64,000 nt of DNA. Source: JABCPE02 sp963530615 (GTDB lineage: Bacteria > Bacteroidota > Bacteroidia > Flavobacteriales > Weeksellaceae). Positions within the stretch are counted from its first letter, which is position 1. Each line of letters begins with the position of its first letter. The position numbers and the translations under genes are program-made. Of the stretch, positions 42,730 through 51,300 are shown piece by piece. The notes under the pieces are model-generated. The model worked only from the letters and a program-made list of their open reading frames with translations. It made no database searches and was not told where the DNA came from. The stretch is taken from positions 62,001 to 126,000 of the forward strand of contig CAUSDX010000001.1 in assembly GCA_963530615.1 (NCBI GenBank). Direction: 5' to 3'.

Positions 42730-42760
42730 TTGTATAAAAGTAAAATATTTTTTACCTTTG
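42730..42760 (+). promoter_or_regulatory. Host-type promoter of hicAB
   Basis: TTG 42730-42732, 20 nt, TACCTTTG 42753-42760, then TAGTGTTAA, as at 29302-29340. Confidence 0.72.
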
Positions 42761-42792
42761 TAGTGTTAAATTAATAAAGATTAGAAGTTCTT

Positions 42793-42981
42793 ATGAAAAC
42801 TAATGAATTATTAAAAATTCTCAAAAAAGGTGGTTGTAAACCTTTTAGAGATGCCAAAGGAAGCCACCAAATATGGCACAATCCTACTACTGGCGAAAAA
42901 TGTGTAGTCCCCATACACCCCAGTAAAGAAGTGGGAAAAGGACTAGAAAATGTAATCATCAAAAAACTATTGGGGAAATAA
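42793..42981 (+). CDS. hicA: HicA-family mRNA interferase toxin
   Basis: 62 aa, standard HicA length. A double-stranded RNA-binding-like fold: LLKILKKGGCKPFRDAKGSH, catalytic His in GSHQIW, then PIHPSKEVGKGL and IIKKLLGK. It cleaves mRNA when unopposed. The antitoxin gene follows 32 nt later. Confidence 0.92.
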   Translation: MKTNELLKILKKGGCKPFRDAKGSHQIWHNPTTGEKCVVPIHPSKEVGKGLENVIIKKLLGK

Positions 42982-43013
42982 ATCCCCAGTAGTTTTACAA
43001 AAAATATACAGAT

Positions 43014-43391
43014 ATGAAAACAACTTTTATTGTAGAAAAAACCAATACAGGATACTCCGCCTATTCAGAAGATGGGAGCATTGCTACCGTAGGAGATACC
43101 TATAAAGAGTTAAAGAATAATATGCTAGAAGCATTAAATATGCTTTTAGAAGAAGAAAATAAACCTTTGGCAACAGAAAAAGATATTGTAGTAAAATTTG
43201 ATTTGGCTCAATTTTTTGAGTATTATAATGGCATTAATATCTTGGCTTTGAGTGAGAAAATGGGCATTAATAATAGCCTTATCTCTCAATATAAAACAGG
43301 AAAAAAATTCCCATCAGAGAAACAAGCCCAAAGGATTTTTGAAGGCATTAAATCTTATGGCAAAGAACTCTCTGCTATAGATTTAGTTTAA
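43014..43391 (+). CDS. hicB: HicB-family antitoxin with C-terminal HTH
   Basis: 125 aa. The N-terminal partial RNase H-like HicB fold (TTFIVEKTNTGYSAYSEDGS, then TVGDTYKELKNNMLEALNML) neutralises HicA. The C-terminal HTH (MGINNSLISQYKTGKKFPSE) presumably autoregulates the operon. In a prophage the pair may stabilise the element or limit other phages. Confidence 0.92.
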   Translation: MKTTFIVEKTNTGYSAYSEDGSIATVGDTYKELKNNMLEALNMLLEEENKPLATEKDIVVKFDLAQFFEYYNGINILALSEKMGINNSLISQYKTGKKFPSEKQAQRIFEGIKSYGKELSAIDLV

Positions 43392-43421
43392 GACTTTAGT
43401 CTTTTTAATTTAACACCCCCA

Positions 43422-43444
43422 CCCCAGCAGTGGGGATTTTTTTC
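43422..43444 (+). terminator. Terminator of hicAB
   Basis: CCCCagcagTGGGG-type stem with ATTTTTTT; an AAGACT/AGTCTT hairpin precedes it at 43390. Confidence 0.75.
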
Positions 43445-43473
43445 TATCTTTGTAAGGCTAATATACTCCTAAA

Positions 43474-43516
43474 AAAGCACGGCATTTTCTCATGAAAATA
43501 ATGTGCTTTTTATTAT
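43474..43516 (+). terminator. Nested hairpin with T-rich tail upstream of 43542
   Basis: AAAAAGCAC / GTGCTTTTT outer stem around ATTTTC-TCAT-GAAAAT. A TATCTTTG -7 box lies 22 nt upstream (43445-43452), so a ~60-nt RNA could be made here; no good -33 is visible. Confidence 0.6.
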
Positions 43517-43541
43517 TTTTGTGAAAAGGAATATATTGGCA

Positions 43542-43898
43542 ATGGAAGAATTAGAAAATCTCTGTAATGAAGTCTTACAGAAAACCCAAGAAAAAGGAGG
43601 AAGAATATCCGCAGTGTATTATCAGCAGTTGGTAAAAAATGATGAGAGATATTTTAGGCAAGTGAAAATGAAGCTCTTCGCCTTGGGGTTAATAGAAAAC
43701 CGCGATGACAATAAAATAAGACTCACAGAAAAAGGTCTGAAAGTAAAAAATATAAAAGAAGCGGAGAGAATGGATAAGCCACAGAACCGACTAAAAAAAT
43801 GGGCTTTGGCTTTTTTAAGTATTGTGGTGGCTTCTGTCATTGGATACCATACAGAGAAAGTGATAGAGTTTATTTACCGCTTATTAAAAATAAATTGA
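43542..43898 (+). CDS. Winged-helix-like protein with C-terminal TM
   Basis: 118 aa from ATG 43542. N-terminal winged-helix-like region (YYQQLVKNDERYFRQVKMKL, then FALGLIENRDDNKIRLTEKG) and a single TM near the C-terminus (WALAFLSIVVASVIGYHTE). The next gene starts 1 nt after its stop. Possibly a membrane-anchored regulator or exclusion protein of the cargo region. Family unknown. Confidence 0.6.
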   Translation: MEELENLCNEVLQKTQEKGGRISAVYYQQLVKNDERYFRQVKMKLFALGLIENRDDNKIRLTEKGLKVKNIKEAERMDKPQNRLKKWALAFLSIVVASVIGYHTEKVIEFIYRLLKIN

Positions 43899-43899
43899 T

Positions 43900-44076
43900 A
43901 TGATACAAAATGTTATTATAAGAATAACCTACATTTTTTTATTCTTTGTAGGGCTTTTATTGGTTTTTGTAGGGCGTAAGCCACAGCAAGAAGACTACCT
44001 TGTTCTAGGAAAAATCATCTTTACTATTGGTCTACTGGGATTATTACTCCATAATATAGACCATAAAAAAAACTAA
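43900..44076 (+). CDS. 58-aa two-TM membrane protein
   Basis: Hydrophobic segments at about 5-26 (VIIRITYIFLFFVGLLLVFV) and 38-53 (GKIIFTIGLLGLLLH), with a short polar loop GRKPQQEDY. Coupled to the preceding gene (1-nt gap) and closed by the terminator at 44083. Unknown function; toxin-like or exclusion peptides of this kind occur in prophages. Confidence 0.55.
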   Translation: MIQNVIIRITYIFLFFVGLLLVFVGRKPQQEDYLVLGKIIFTIGLLGLLLHNIDHKKN

Positions 44077-44082
44077 AATTTC

Positions 44083-44109
44083 CCCTGCAAAAACTTGCAG
44101 GGCTTTTTT
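44083..44109 (+). terminator. Terminator after the 43542-43900 pair
   Basis: CCCTGCAA / TTGCAGGG stem followed by CTTTTTTA. Confidence 0.82.
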
Positions 44110-44144
44110 ATTACCTTTGTGGCTGAAGAAAAATTTATACTTAT

Positions 44145-44219
44145 ATGAAAAAAGTAAAATCGTTAGATGTAATAATTAAAGGATATGAAGAATATAAAGA
44201 TAATATTGAAGCTATTTAA
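44145..44219 (+). pseudogene. Gene fragment truncated by the IS left end
   Basis: 24 codons: MKKVKSLDVIIKGYEEYKDN then IEAI and a TAA supplied by the IS inverted repeat. The abrupt end in IS sequence suggests the 5' piece of a disrupted gene; its identity is not recoverable. Confidence 0.5.
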
Positions 44220-44917
44220 ACTTTTTCCTATAATAAAATAAAAGTTCCCGAAAATTAGTAATTTTGTGTTTGAAAAAAAAACACTAAAATTCAGAAACTT
44301 TGAGCAAAGATGCAATAAATAAATGGAGTAAAGAAAGACGGTAGCTTTCAGCGAATATGGTTAAATCTATTAAGCAAGAAGAAAAGAAAATTAGATATGT
44401 CTTGCGTTCAATTGGATGGTAGTCATACACGTTGTCGGCAAAAAGGAGAATCTACAGGCTATCAAGCAAGAAAAAAATCCGTAACCACAAATAGCATTTT
44501 TTTGTGTGATAATAAAGGGCAAATGATAGCAATGGGGAGTCCTAAATCTGGAAATCACAATGACTTATATGAAATAGAAGAAGTACTAAAAGAAATCTTA
44601 GCTTTATTAGAAGAAGCAGGAATAGAACACAAAGGTCTATTTCTCAATGCTGATGCAGGATTTGATAGCAAATCTCTGAGAGATTTTTTAGAAAGCAAAG
44701 AAATTATAGCAAATATTAAACCTAATCCCCGAAATGGAGAGCAACCAGATGTTTATTTTGATAAAGAATTATACAAGAATAGGTTTAAGATTGAACAAGC
44801 CAATGGTTGGATTGACGGATATAAAGGTTTGATAATGAGATATGAGTATCTTGATGTAACTTGGATTGGAATACTCCTATTAGGGTTTATCTCCAAGTTC
44901 CTCAAAAAAGTTTAAAC
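44214..44917 (+). mobile_element. IS5-family insertion sequence remnant
   Basis: Ends in 13-bp terminal inverted repeats: ATTTAAACTTTTT at 44214-44226 and AAAAAGTTTAAAC at 44905-44917 (one mismatch). About 704 bp, shorter than intact relatives, because the transposase N-terminal coding part is missing. No clean target duplication can be assigned. Confidence 0.78.
44327..44915 (+). pseudogene. IS5-family transposase, N-terminally deleted and frameshifted
   Basis: The DDE domain remains: first Asp in VQLDGSHT, second in LNADAGFDS, Glu in FKIEQANGWIDGYKGL. Upstream, KWSKE breaks off and the frame resumes one position later as KDGSFQRIWLNLLSKKK, so there is a frameshift near 44336. The domain before KWSK is absent. 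The longest open piece starts at 44397. It cannot encode an active enzyme. Confidence 0.82.
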
Positions 44918-46321
44918 ATGTTTAAAATGAAAATAACAAAAATTAAATGGACAGAGCATCCTATATTAGGAGACTTAGAACTTGATTTTACAAATAAAAA
45001 AGGGGTACCTTACGATACAATAATATTTGCAGGAGAAAATGGAACGGGGAAGACTACAGTGCTTACCTCAATTAGTGATTTTCTTGATGGATACCCTATT
45101 GATTTTGAGTATATTGAATATCAAATAGATGATAAAATTTATCGGGCTACACATCCAACTCAAGGATTATATTATGGCTACTATAACTTGATACTTCCTG
45201 ATGGGACTATCAAACAAGTAAATAGTGGTAAAAATAGAAATGGAGGCAAAACTTCTAATCCAAGTATAGATGAAGATCCTAGGAATATCAGATTTTATGG
45301 TTGTGTATTTTCTAAGGCAAGAGCTGATTATAAGACAGAAAAAATAAAAGGAACTACAACTAGACAATTAGATATAGAGAATAAGGATATCGATACAGAA
45401 GATAATTTTACTTCTATAAAACAATTGCTTGTTGATATCGAAGGAGAGGATAATGCAAAATTTAAGGAAGAATCAAAAAAAAGGGAAGAATTAGGAAACA
45501 CACCTATTTATTGGTCTAATTTTAAATCATCTTTAAAAATGTATAGATTCTCAAATGCTTTTGATAATTTTTTTGAAAACAAAATTAAATATAGTAAGAT
45601 AGAAAATAATTCGACTGAGAAGATTATTTTATTTGAAAAATACGGAAGAGATATTTCAATAGATAATTTGAGTACTGGTGAAAAACAAATAGTGTTTAGA
45701 GGTGCTTTTTTACTGAGAAATTTACAAAAAATGAAAGGAGGTACTGTTTTTATTGATGAACCTGAATTAAGTATGCACCCTAAATGGGAAAGAAAAATAT
45801 TACAGTATTACAAAGATTTATTTACTGAAGATGAGGAATTAAAGTCACAACTTTTTATAGCAACACATTCTGAGTATGTATTGGAAAAAGCTTTATCTCA
45901 GGAGAATAATTTAGTGATAGTACTTAAAGATGACTCAGGGCAGATAAAAGGGAACAGAATAGATACCCTTTCCTTATCCTTACCTAGTATTACAAGTGCT
46001 GAAGTTAATTATCACGCATTTGACATTCCTTCTATTGATTACCATATAGAGCTTTATGGAACATTACAAAATAAATTTAATTTAAAAAGAGTAAAAGAAT
46101 GTGATGAATTTATAAAAAAATCAAATTTTTATGAACAGGAGATTCATTGTAAAGAATGGAAATTCAAGGAAACTACTTATGAAACATTACCTTCATATAT
46201 ACGAAATTCTATTGATCATCCTGATGCTAATCGAAAGTTTGATGACTATGAATTAAGAGAATCTATAACTTTATTACAAAAATTACTTAAAATGAATAAT
46301 TTAGATAAAGAAGCTGTTTAA
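44918..46321 (+). CDS. AAA/ABC-type ATPase (PtuA-like, OLD-like) cargo protein
   Basis: 467 aa from the ATG that abuts the IS right end. Walker A FAGENGTGKTTVLTSISDFL near residue 35; signature-like NLSTGEKQIVFRGAFL; Walker B GTVFIDEPELSMHPKWE; switch His FIATHSEYVLEKAL. The C-terminus YETLPSYIRNSIDHPD recalls PtuA-type ATPases of Septu and retron-linked defence systems, but no HNH nuclease (PtuB) or reverse transcriptase gene is adjacent. Its stop codon lies in a second IS-end copy. Probably an anti-phage or fitness gene that may have lost a partner. Confidence 0.75.
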   Translation: MFKMKITKIKWTEHPILGDLELDFTNKKGVPYDTIIFAGENGTGKTTVLTSISDFLDGYPIDFEYIEYQIDDKIYRATHPTQGLYYGYYNLILPDGTIKQVNSGKNRNGGKTSNPSIDEDPRNIRFYGCVFSKARADYKTEKIKGTTTRQLDIENKDIDTEDNFTSIKQLLVDIEGEDNAKFKEESKKREELGNTPIYWSNFKSSLKMYRFSNAFDNFFENKIKYSKIENNSTEKIILFEKYGRDISIDNLSTGEKQIVFRGAFLLRNLQKMKGGTVFIDEPELSMHPKWERKILQYYKDLFTEDEELKSQLFIATHSEYVLEKALSQENNLVIVLKDDSGQIKGNRIDTLSLSLPSITSAEVNYHAFDIPSIDYHIELYGTLQNKFNLKRVKECDEFIKKSNFYEQEIHCKEWKFKETTYETLPSYIRNSIDHPDANRKFDDYELRESITLLQKLLKMNNLDKEAV

Positions 46322-46368
46322 ACTTTTTCCTATAATAAAATAAAAGTTCCCGAAAATTAGTAATTTTG
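46310..46368 (+). repeat. Solo IS left end, 59-bp direct repeat
   Basis: 58 of 59 bases match 44208-44266 (from GAAGCT through the IS left inverted repeat to GTAATTTTG). It is in the same orientation, so the ATPase gene is bracketed by IS material. Confidence 0.85.
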
Positions 46369-46406
46369 ATTTTTATAGACCATATTAAAAATAACCACCT
46401 TTTTAT

Positions 46407-46601
46407 TTGGTAGTTATTTTTTTATTCCTATATTTGCAGTGCAAACACAAGAGCTGGACTTGTTACAAAATCAGTAATACAACAATATATCCGAAAAAAG
46501 GGATTGTATAGTAGAGATACTATACGCTCAAAAGCATTAGCTCTTGTGTTTGCACCCCTAATTTTCGGATTTTTAATTTTATATAATTATGCAAACACAA
46601 G
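46407..46601 (+). promoter_or_regulatory. Tripartite self-complementary leader, module 3
   Basis: Promoter TTG 46407-46409, 19 nt, TATATTTG 46429-46436. Copy 1 TGCAAACACAAGAGCT (46440-46455) is at the predicted RNA start. Copy 2 (46539-46554) is its exact 16-nt complement. Copy 3 TGCAAACACAAG (46590-46601) begins within the ATG. Inside: hairpin GTATAGTA-GAGA-TACTATAC with a GNRA loop (46506-46525), then TCAAAAGC next to copy 2, and a CCGAAAAAAGGG / CCCCTAATTTTCGG stem (46491, 46555) enclosing copy 2. Confidence 0.82.
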
Positions 46602-46846
46602 TAAAAAAAGAAAGAAGATCTAAGTTTTTAGAGCGTTTAAGAAGTTTATTCAAGAGAGAAGAAAAACTCATAGAATCACTGGCATTTGCAAGGCTGTATG
46701 GTGAGCATCTCCAGATGAGCTGTGATAAAGGAATCTACAAGGTAGCTTTCATCTCTCCTACACAGAGAGCACATGCATGGGGCAGTTCTTTCCCTCAGGC
46801 TTACAAGAATATGCTCAGATTGTTTCACCAAAAATATGATGCGTAA
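46589..46846 (+). CDS. Small protein of leader module 3
   Basis: 85 aa: basic N-terminus MQTQVKKERRSKFLERLRSL, then LAFARLYGEHLQMSCDKGIY, KVAFISPTQRAHAWGSSFPQ and a C-terminal helix. WGSSFPQAYKNML parallels GRGSSFAKAFRELI of module 1. It shares a base with the next start, so it heads an operon of four further genes. Function unknown. Confidence 0.7.
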   Translation: MQTQVKKERRSKFLERLRSLFKREEKLIESLAFARLYGEHLQMSCDKGIYKVAFISPTQRAHAWGSSFPQAYKNMLRLFHQKYDA

Positions 46847-47139
46847 TGGAAAAATTCAATGACGATTTCAGCTGGTGGTTCAGTTGCCAAATGGAGCTAT
46901 TCAAAGACAATGATGTCCAAAAAACTCTCTATGAAATAGAAACAGAGCATTTGCCTAACTTTGGGAATATCACAGAAAGAGAAAAAACTATCCTAAAAGA
47001 AGTGGTCTCGCTCTCTTTAAGGCTCTCATTTATCCTAGAATATTACCCCGAAGAAGCTGGGCTACTCATCAATAATATATCCTCATACTATGGAAGATTA
47101 CAAGGAAATCATCAAGGAGCTATTCCTGAGGTATTATAA
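46846..47139 (+). CDS. Hypothetical phage protein
   Basis: 97 aa, helical: DDFSWWFSCQMELFKDNDVQ, then REKTILKEVVSLSLRLSFIL. Starts on the last base of the module 3 gene and overlaps the next gene by 50 nt. No family recognised. Confidence 0.55.
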   Translation: MEKFNDDFSWWFSCQMELFKDNDVQKTLYEIETEHLPNFGNITEREKTILKEVVSLSLRLSFILEYYPEEAGLLINNISSYYGRLQGNHQGAIPEVL

Positions 47140-47410
47140 CCAGGTAGGCTCCAAAGAAGAAAAAAGGCTACTCACTACGCAGTCTATCTTAACGATGATG
47201 CAAGGGATTATCCCCAGTGAGCCTATCGGTGAGCATGATATTTATGAAGTGATGAAGGAGCTTAATTTTCGGCAAGAATTAGAAATACTTTACGATAAAA
47301 TTTGTATTTTTGAGGGAGATAAAGAAAAGAATCTCCCTCCTGAATACGAAAAAATAGAGACAGATAGAGTATTCAAGTGGGTGGTCTATGAGAAAAACCA
47401 TGGAATATAG
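47090..47410 (+). CDS. Hypothetical phage protein
   Basis: 106 aa. Residues ~20-60 read LTTQSILTMMQGIIPSEPIG followed by EHDIYEVMKELNFRQEL, a possible small HTH. Overlaps both neighbours (50 nt upstream, 23 nt downstream), which supports coupled translation. Unknown. Confidence 0.55.
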   Translation: MEDYKEIIKELFLRYYNQVGSKEEKRLLTTQSILTMMQGIIPSEPIGEHDIYEVMKELNFRQELEILYDKICIFEGDKEKNLPPEYEKIETDRVFKWVVYEKNHGI

Positions 47411-47867
47411 AGAAGAACTATCCATCGCCAAGAAAGCCGAGCAGATGCTCACTTCTGCCCTGAGAAACAGAACCCAAAGTTTTCAAGAGCATTATCACAA
47501 AAAAGATAATGACAAATCTATGAAAGAAGCAGAAGCAAAGGCAAGTTTCAAAGAATACGGCAAAAAAAAGGAAGGCAATCAGCATGTTTTCATGCGGAGT
47601 TTAGCCATCATAATGCCAAGTCATGGCTTCGTACAGCATTATGGTGTAGATACCATCAGAAAAGGCGGCGATAGAAAAAGAAACTCACCGAGGAGCATTA
47701 CCTATCACTATGGAGGGCATTATTTCAAAATGAAAGCCACTCCCTTCATCTCCCAAGCCATAAAAGACAGCGGTGTAGTGGAGTTTGTGGCGGAGAACAT
47801 CGGGAAAGTCAGAGCCGAGCGATTTGGTGAAGAATTATTTTTTAATCTTTCATATTTTACAAAATGA
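47388..47867 (+). CDS. Tail-completion-like phage protein
   Basis: 159 aa (ATG 47400 is an equally good start). HVFMRSLAIIMPSHGFVQHY, then RSITYHYGGHYFKMKATPFI and SGVVEFVAENIGKVRAERFG. Small basic proteins of this type before a tape measure are often tail-completion proteins (HK97 gp10-like role). Context-based. Confidence 0.5.
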   Translation: MRKTMEYREELSIAKKAEQMLTSALRNRTQSFQEHYHKKDNDKSMKEAEAKASFKEYGKKKEGNQHVFMRSLAIIMPSHGFVQHYGVDTIRKGGDRKRNSPRSITYHYGGHYFKMKATPFISQAIKDSGVVEFVAENIGKVRAERFGEELFFNLSYFTK

Positions 47868-48247
47868 TGGATCTATTAAAATTTTTGGTCATTGCTGTCC
47901 TATTCATTATTCTTTTGCCCATTGCACTTGAGCTATTAAAAATAGTAGTTTCATTATTACCTTTAGCATTGGATTCATTATGGGATGCATTCTGCATTAT
48001 TGGAGCATTATATTTTGTGTATTTTATTTATAAAGGATATATCTCAATTTTAGAATATTTAGAAAAAAAGAAATCTGAGAAAACAGGAGATATTGCTCAG
48101 GATAAGAAGAATATTATCACCAATTTTATTATAGCGTTTATTATTCTACTTTTCGTTATTCTTATTTTATTATTCAGAGATTCTTTAGGGCATTGGAGCA
48201 TGGCTCTTGGTTTATTGCTCATTTATCTTCTATTAAAAAAGAAATAA
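47864..48247 (+). CDS. Small membrane protein before tape measure
   Basis: 127 aa with hydrophobic segments near 3-30, 34-58, 85-103 and 108-123, and a charged loop KKKSEKTGDIAQDKK. Overlaps the preceding gene by 4 nt; its end overlaps a terminator. Unknown function. Confidence 0.55.
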   Translation: MMDLLKFLVIAVLFIILLPIALELLKIVVSLLPLALDSLWDAFCIIGALYFVYFIYKGYISILEYLEKKKSEKTGDIAQDKKNIITNFIIAFIILLFVILILLFRDSLGHWSMALGLLLIYLLLKKK

Positions 48248-48274
48248 CAGGCTGAAAAATCAGTCTGTTTTTTT
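48246..48274 (+). terminator. Terminator before tape measure operon
   Basis: AACAGGCTG / CAGTCTGTT stem with T7 tract, running into the late promoter E box. Confidence 0.82.
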
Positions 48275-48308
48275 GTCCTTTTTTATTCATTCCTTTTTTT
48301 GGATTTTG
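48273..48308 (+). promoter_or_regulatory. Putative late promoter E (divergent member)
   Basis: TTGTCCTTTT from 48273, 25 nt, GGATTTTG 48301-48308. The spacing is one base short and the TA is replaced; the TGTCC box is perfect. ATG 16 nt downstream. Confidence 0.5.
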
Positions 48309-48324
48309 GCATAAAATTAAAAAG

Positions 48325-51300
48325 ATGTCAAAAATCACCAAAACTATCGTCTTAAAAGTCAGTGGCAAAGATGTAGAAAATACATTCAGCGGACTTCGAG
48401 GAGCTGTAAAAAAATTAAGTAACGAGTTAAAATCATTAACCCCAGGCACGGAAGCATTTAAGAAAAAAGCCGCAGAACTCCGAGAAGCCCGAGAGCACTT
48501 TAATCATGTAAAAAATGAAATAAACGCCGTCAATGAAACTCTTAACCAATCTGAAGGAATTTTCAAAAAAATTGTAGGTAAATTTTTTAATTTCGGAGAA
48601 ATATTCAAGAGCTTTAATGCGGTTAATTTAACTGGCTTCATCACAGGGAAAATCGGTTCTGTTTCTGATGAACTTTTGAAAATTTCTGATGCAATGGCTG
48701 ATGTCCAAAAGACTACTGGAATGACCATTCAAGAAGTCAAAAAACTCTGGGATGAGTTTGATGAAATGGACACCAGAACTTCTAAACTGGATAGGTTAAA
48801 AATCTCTGAAACAGCAGGGCGTTTAGGAATTCCAAAAGAGCAAATTGCTGAATTTACCAAAGAAATTGACAAAGTATATGTTGCCCTTGGAGATTCTTTT
48901 CAGGGTGGTTTAGAGGCTGTGGTGAGCAGTGTCGGAAAGATGAAAGGTCTTTTCAAAGAAACCGTAGAGCAAGACTATGCAGTCGCCATTAACGGTATCG
49001 GTTCTGCTCTTAATGAACTTGCTGCCAATGGAACTGCCAGTGAAAGCAATATTGCTGATTTTACATTGAGAATAGGGGCTTTGCCTGATGCTCTAAAACC
49101 GAGTATTGATAAGGTTATGGGGCTTGGTGCTGCCTTTGAGGAGAGTGGTGTAGATTCTCAAATTGCTGCTTCGGGATATTCTAATTTCATGAAAGTAGCT
49201 GGGGAGAATTTGGATAAATTTGCCTATTCCATGAACATGAATTTAGAGGAAGCAAAAGAACTTTTTAACTCTAAACCAGAAGAATTTTTCTTGCGTTTTG
49301 CTCAAGGAATGAAAAATATCCCCGCTGATGAAACCGCCAAGATTTTTGATAGCCTAAGCCTTAAATCCCTGGAAGTGCAAAAAGCTATAGGAGCCGCTGC
49401 GAACAATACCGATGTTTTTACCGAAGCAATGATAAGAGCGGAAGTAGAAATGAAAAAAGGGACTTCTATTACCAACGAATTTAATACCAAAAATGAAAAT
49501 GCAGCTGCCATTTGGCAAAAACTGAAAAATGCCATTTCAGACATCTTTACCGAAAATACCTTTATCAACTGGTTTGAGGGAGCTATTTTACTATTAGGAT
49601 ATTTAGCAAAAATAATCGTAGTAGTAAAAGATAAAATAAAAGAATACGGAGAAACTCTCACCAACATAGGAAAAGTAATCTTGGTGGTAACTACAGCTCT
49701 TGTCTCCTACCGTGCCGCAATGTGGCTCACCGTAGCGGTAACCAAAGAAGCCATGAAGCAAACCATACTCTATACTGCCGTTCAGAAAGCACAAAATATT
49801 GCTAATCAAATCAAATTATTCTTTCAGTTGGCAGTCTCCATTCGCTCTGCAAAAGATGCTCAGGCTTTATTTAATCTAGTTACAAAAGCTCATCCTTTTG
49901 CACTTTTAGCAAGTGCTATTCTTACTACTATTATTGCTTTGAAAGCCTTTAATAAAGAAACTGAACAAAGCATAGAAAAACAAAAAAACATCAATGATGC
50001 CTACACCGAAGCCGAAAAAAGTATTGTTTCTCAAAAAAATGAATTAGAACGATTATTAAAAACAGCTCGTGATGAGAATTTATCTAAAGAACAAAGATTA
50101 GCAGCGATAAAAAAACTCAATGAAATCTCGCCTGAATACCTAGGTTTTATCAATCAAGAAAATATCAACACTCAAAAAGTAACCGATGCAGTTTCTACCT
50201 ATGGAAAAGAGCTATTAAGACTCTCTAAAATCAAAGCCCTTACTGCAAAATTAGATAAGATTTCTGAACAAAAAATAGATGCTGAAAAAGCCAATGTGAA
50301 TGATAATTTAGGATGGGTAGATAAAGGTATCAATGCTTATTCCAAATTTTTCGGCGGAAAAGAAGTGATTAAACTTGATCAAGATAAAAATAAACAATAT
50401 GAGATTTGGAAAAAGAATTTAGGAAAATCTGCTGCCGATAAAAAAATGGAAGAATACCAGCACATATATAATGCCAAACAAAAAAATATTGACATTCTCA
50501 CCGAGCAAGAAAACGAAATCGCAGGAGAAATAGAAGCTCTCCAAAAACAAGGAGGAACAGCAACTCCCGTTCCTACCAACACCATCGCTCCCAGCGAGAG
50601 TAAAAACCGACCTGCCAAAAACAAAAAAGCAGAACAAGACAGAAAAAATGCAAATGATGTAGAGAAAGCAAAAAGCACCTACGATAAAGCCCTCTCCGCT
50701 CAACATGAAGCAGGGCGAAAAATGGTAGAACTCCAAAGAGAACTGGAAGATGAAAAATACAAAATCATTCAAGAATCTGAGGAGAAGGAAAAGAAATTGC
50801 AAAACATTCGCCACAAGCGAGAAGTAGAAGATATTCAGCATAAAAACCAGCAAATCCTTTTAGAAATACAAAAAAATAAAACCGAAATAGAGAAACTTCA
50901 AAGAGATGCCAAAGAAACCCAGTCCCCAGAAGCCAAAGCCACCTATCAAAATGCTATCTCTGAAATAGAAAAAAGCAATGCCCAAAAACTTGAACTTATC
51001 AAGAAAAATAATGAAATCATCTCTCAAACAGAAGAAACTCACCAAAAAGAAATTTACAAAATAGAAGAAAAATACCTCCTGAAAAGGCAAGATGAAAAAA
51101 TCAAAGCCAAACAAAAAGAGATAGAAGATAAAATCCACGAAAAAGAAGAAAAAATCCAAGCCATCACCACTTTGGAGGAGGCAAAAGAAGTTCTTGCCAA
51201 TAGAAAACATCTTAAACTTACAGAGACTGAATTGAAAAACATTCGCACTCTTGAAGATGCTAAAAAAGCCCTGAGAGAAGAAGCCCAAAGAGCTATTTTG

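Noticed and set aside
44861..44917. N-terminal extension of the ATPase into the IS (486-aa reading)
   Set aside because: The extra 19 residues are encoded by the IS end in a frame unrelated to the transposase; the ATG at 44918 begins the recognisable ATPase.
46440..46601. Invertible promoter flanked by inverted repeats
   Set aside because: The promoter lies outside the repeats, so inversion would not switch transcription, and no second recombinase is encoded nearby.
40856..46846. Retron msr-msd or diversity-generating-retroelement template for the tripartite leaders
   Set aside because: The flanking inverted copies resemble retron a1/a2 ends, but no reverse transcriptase gene exists in the window and the third copy over the start codon is not explained by either system.
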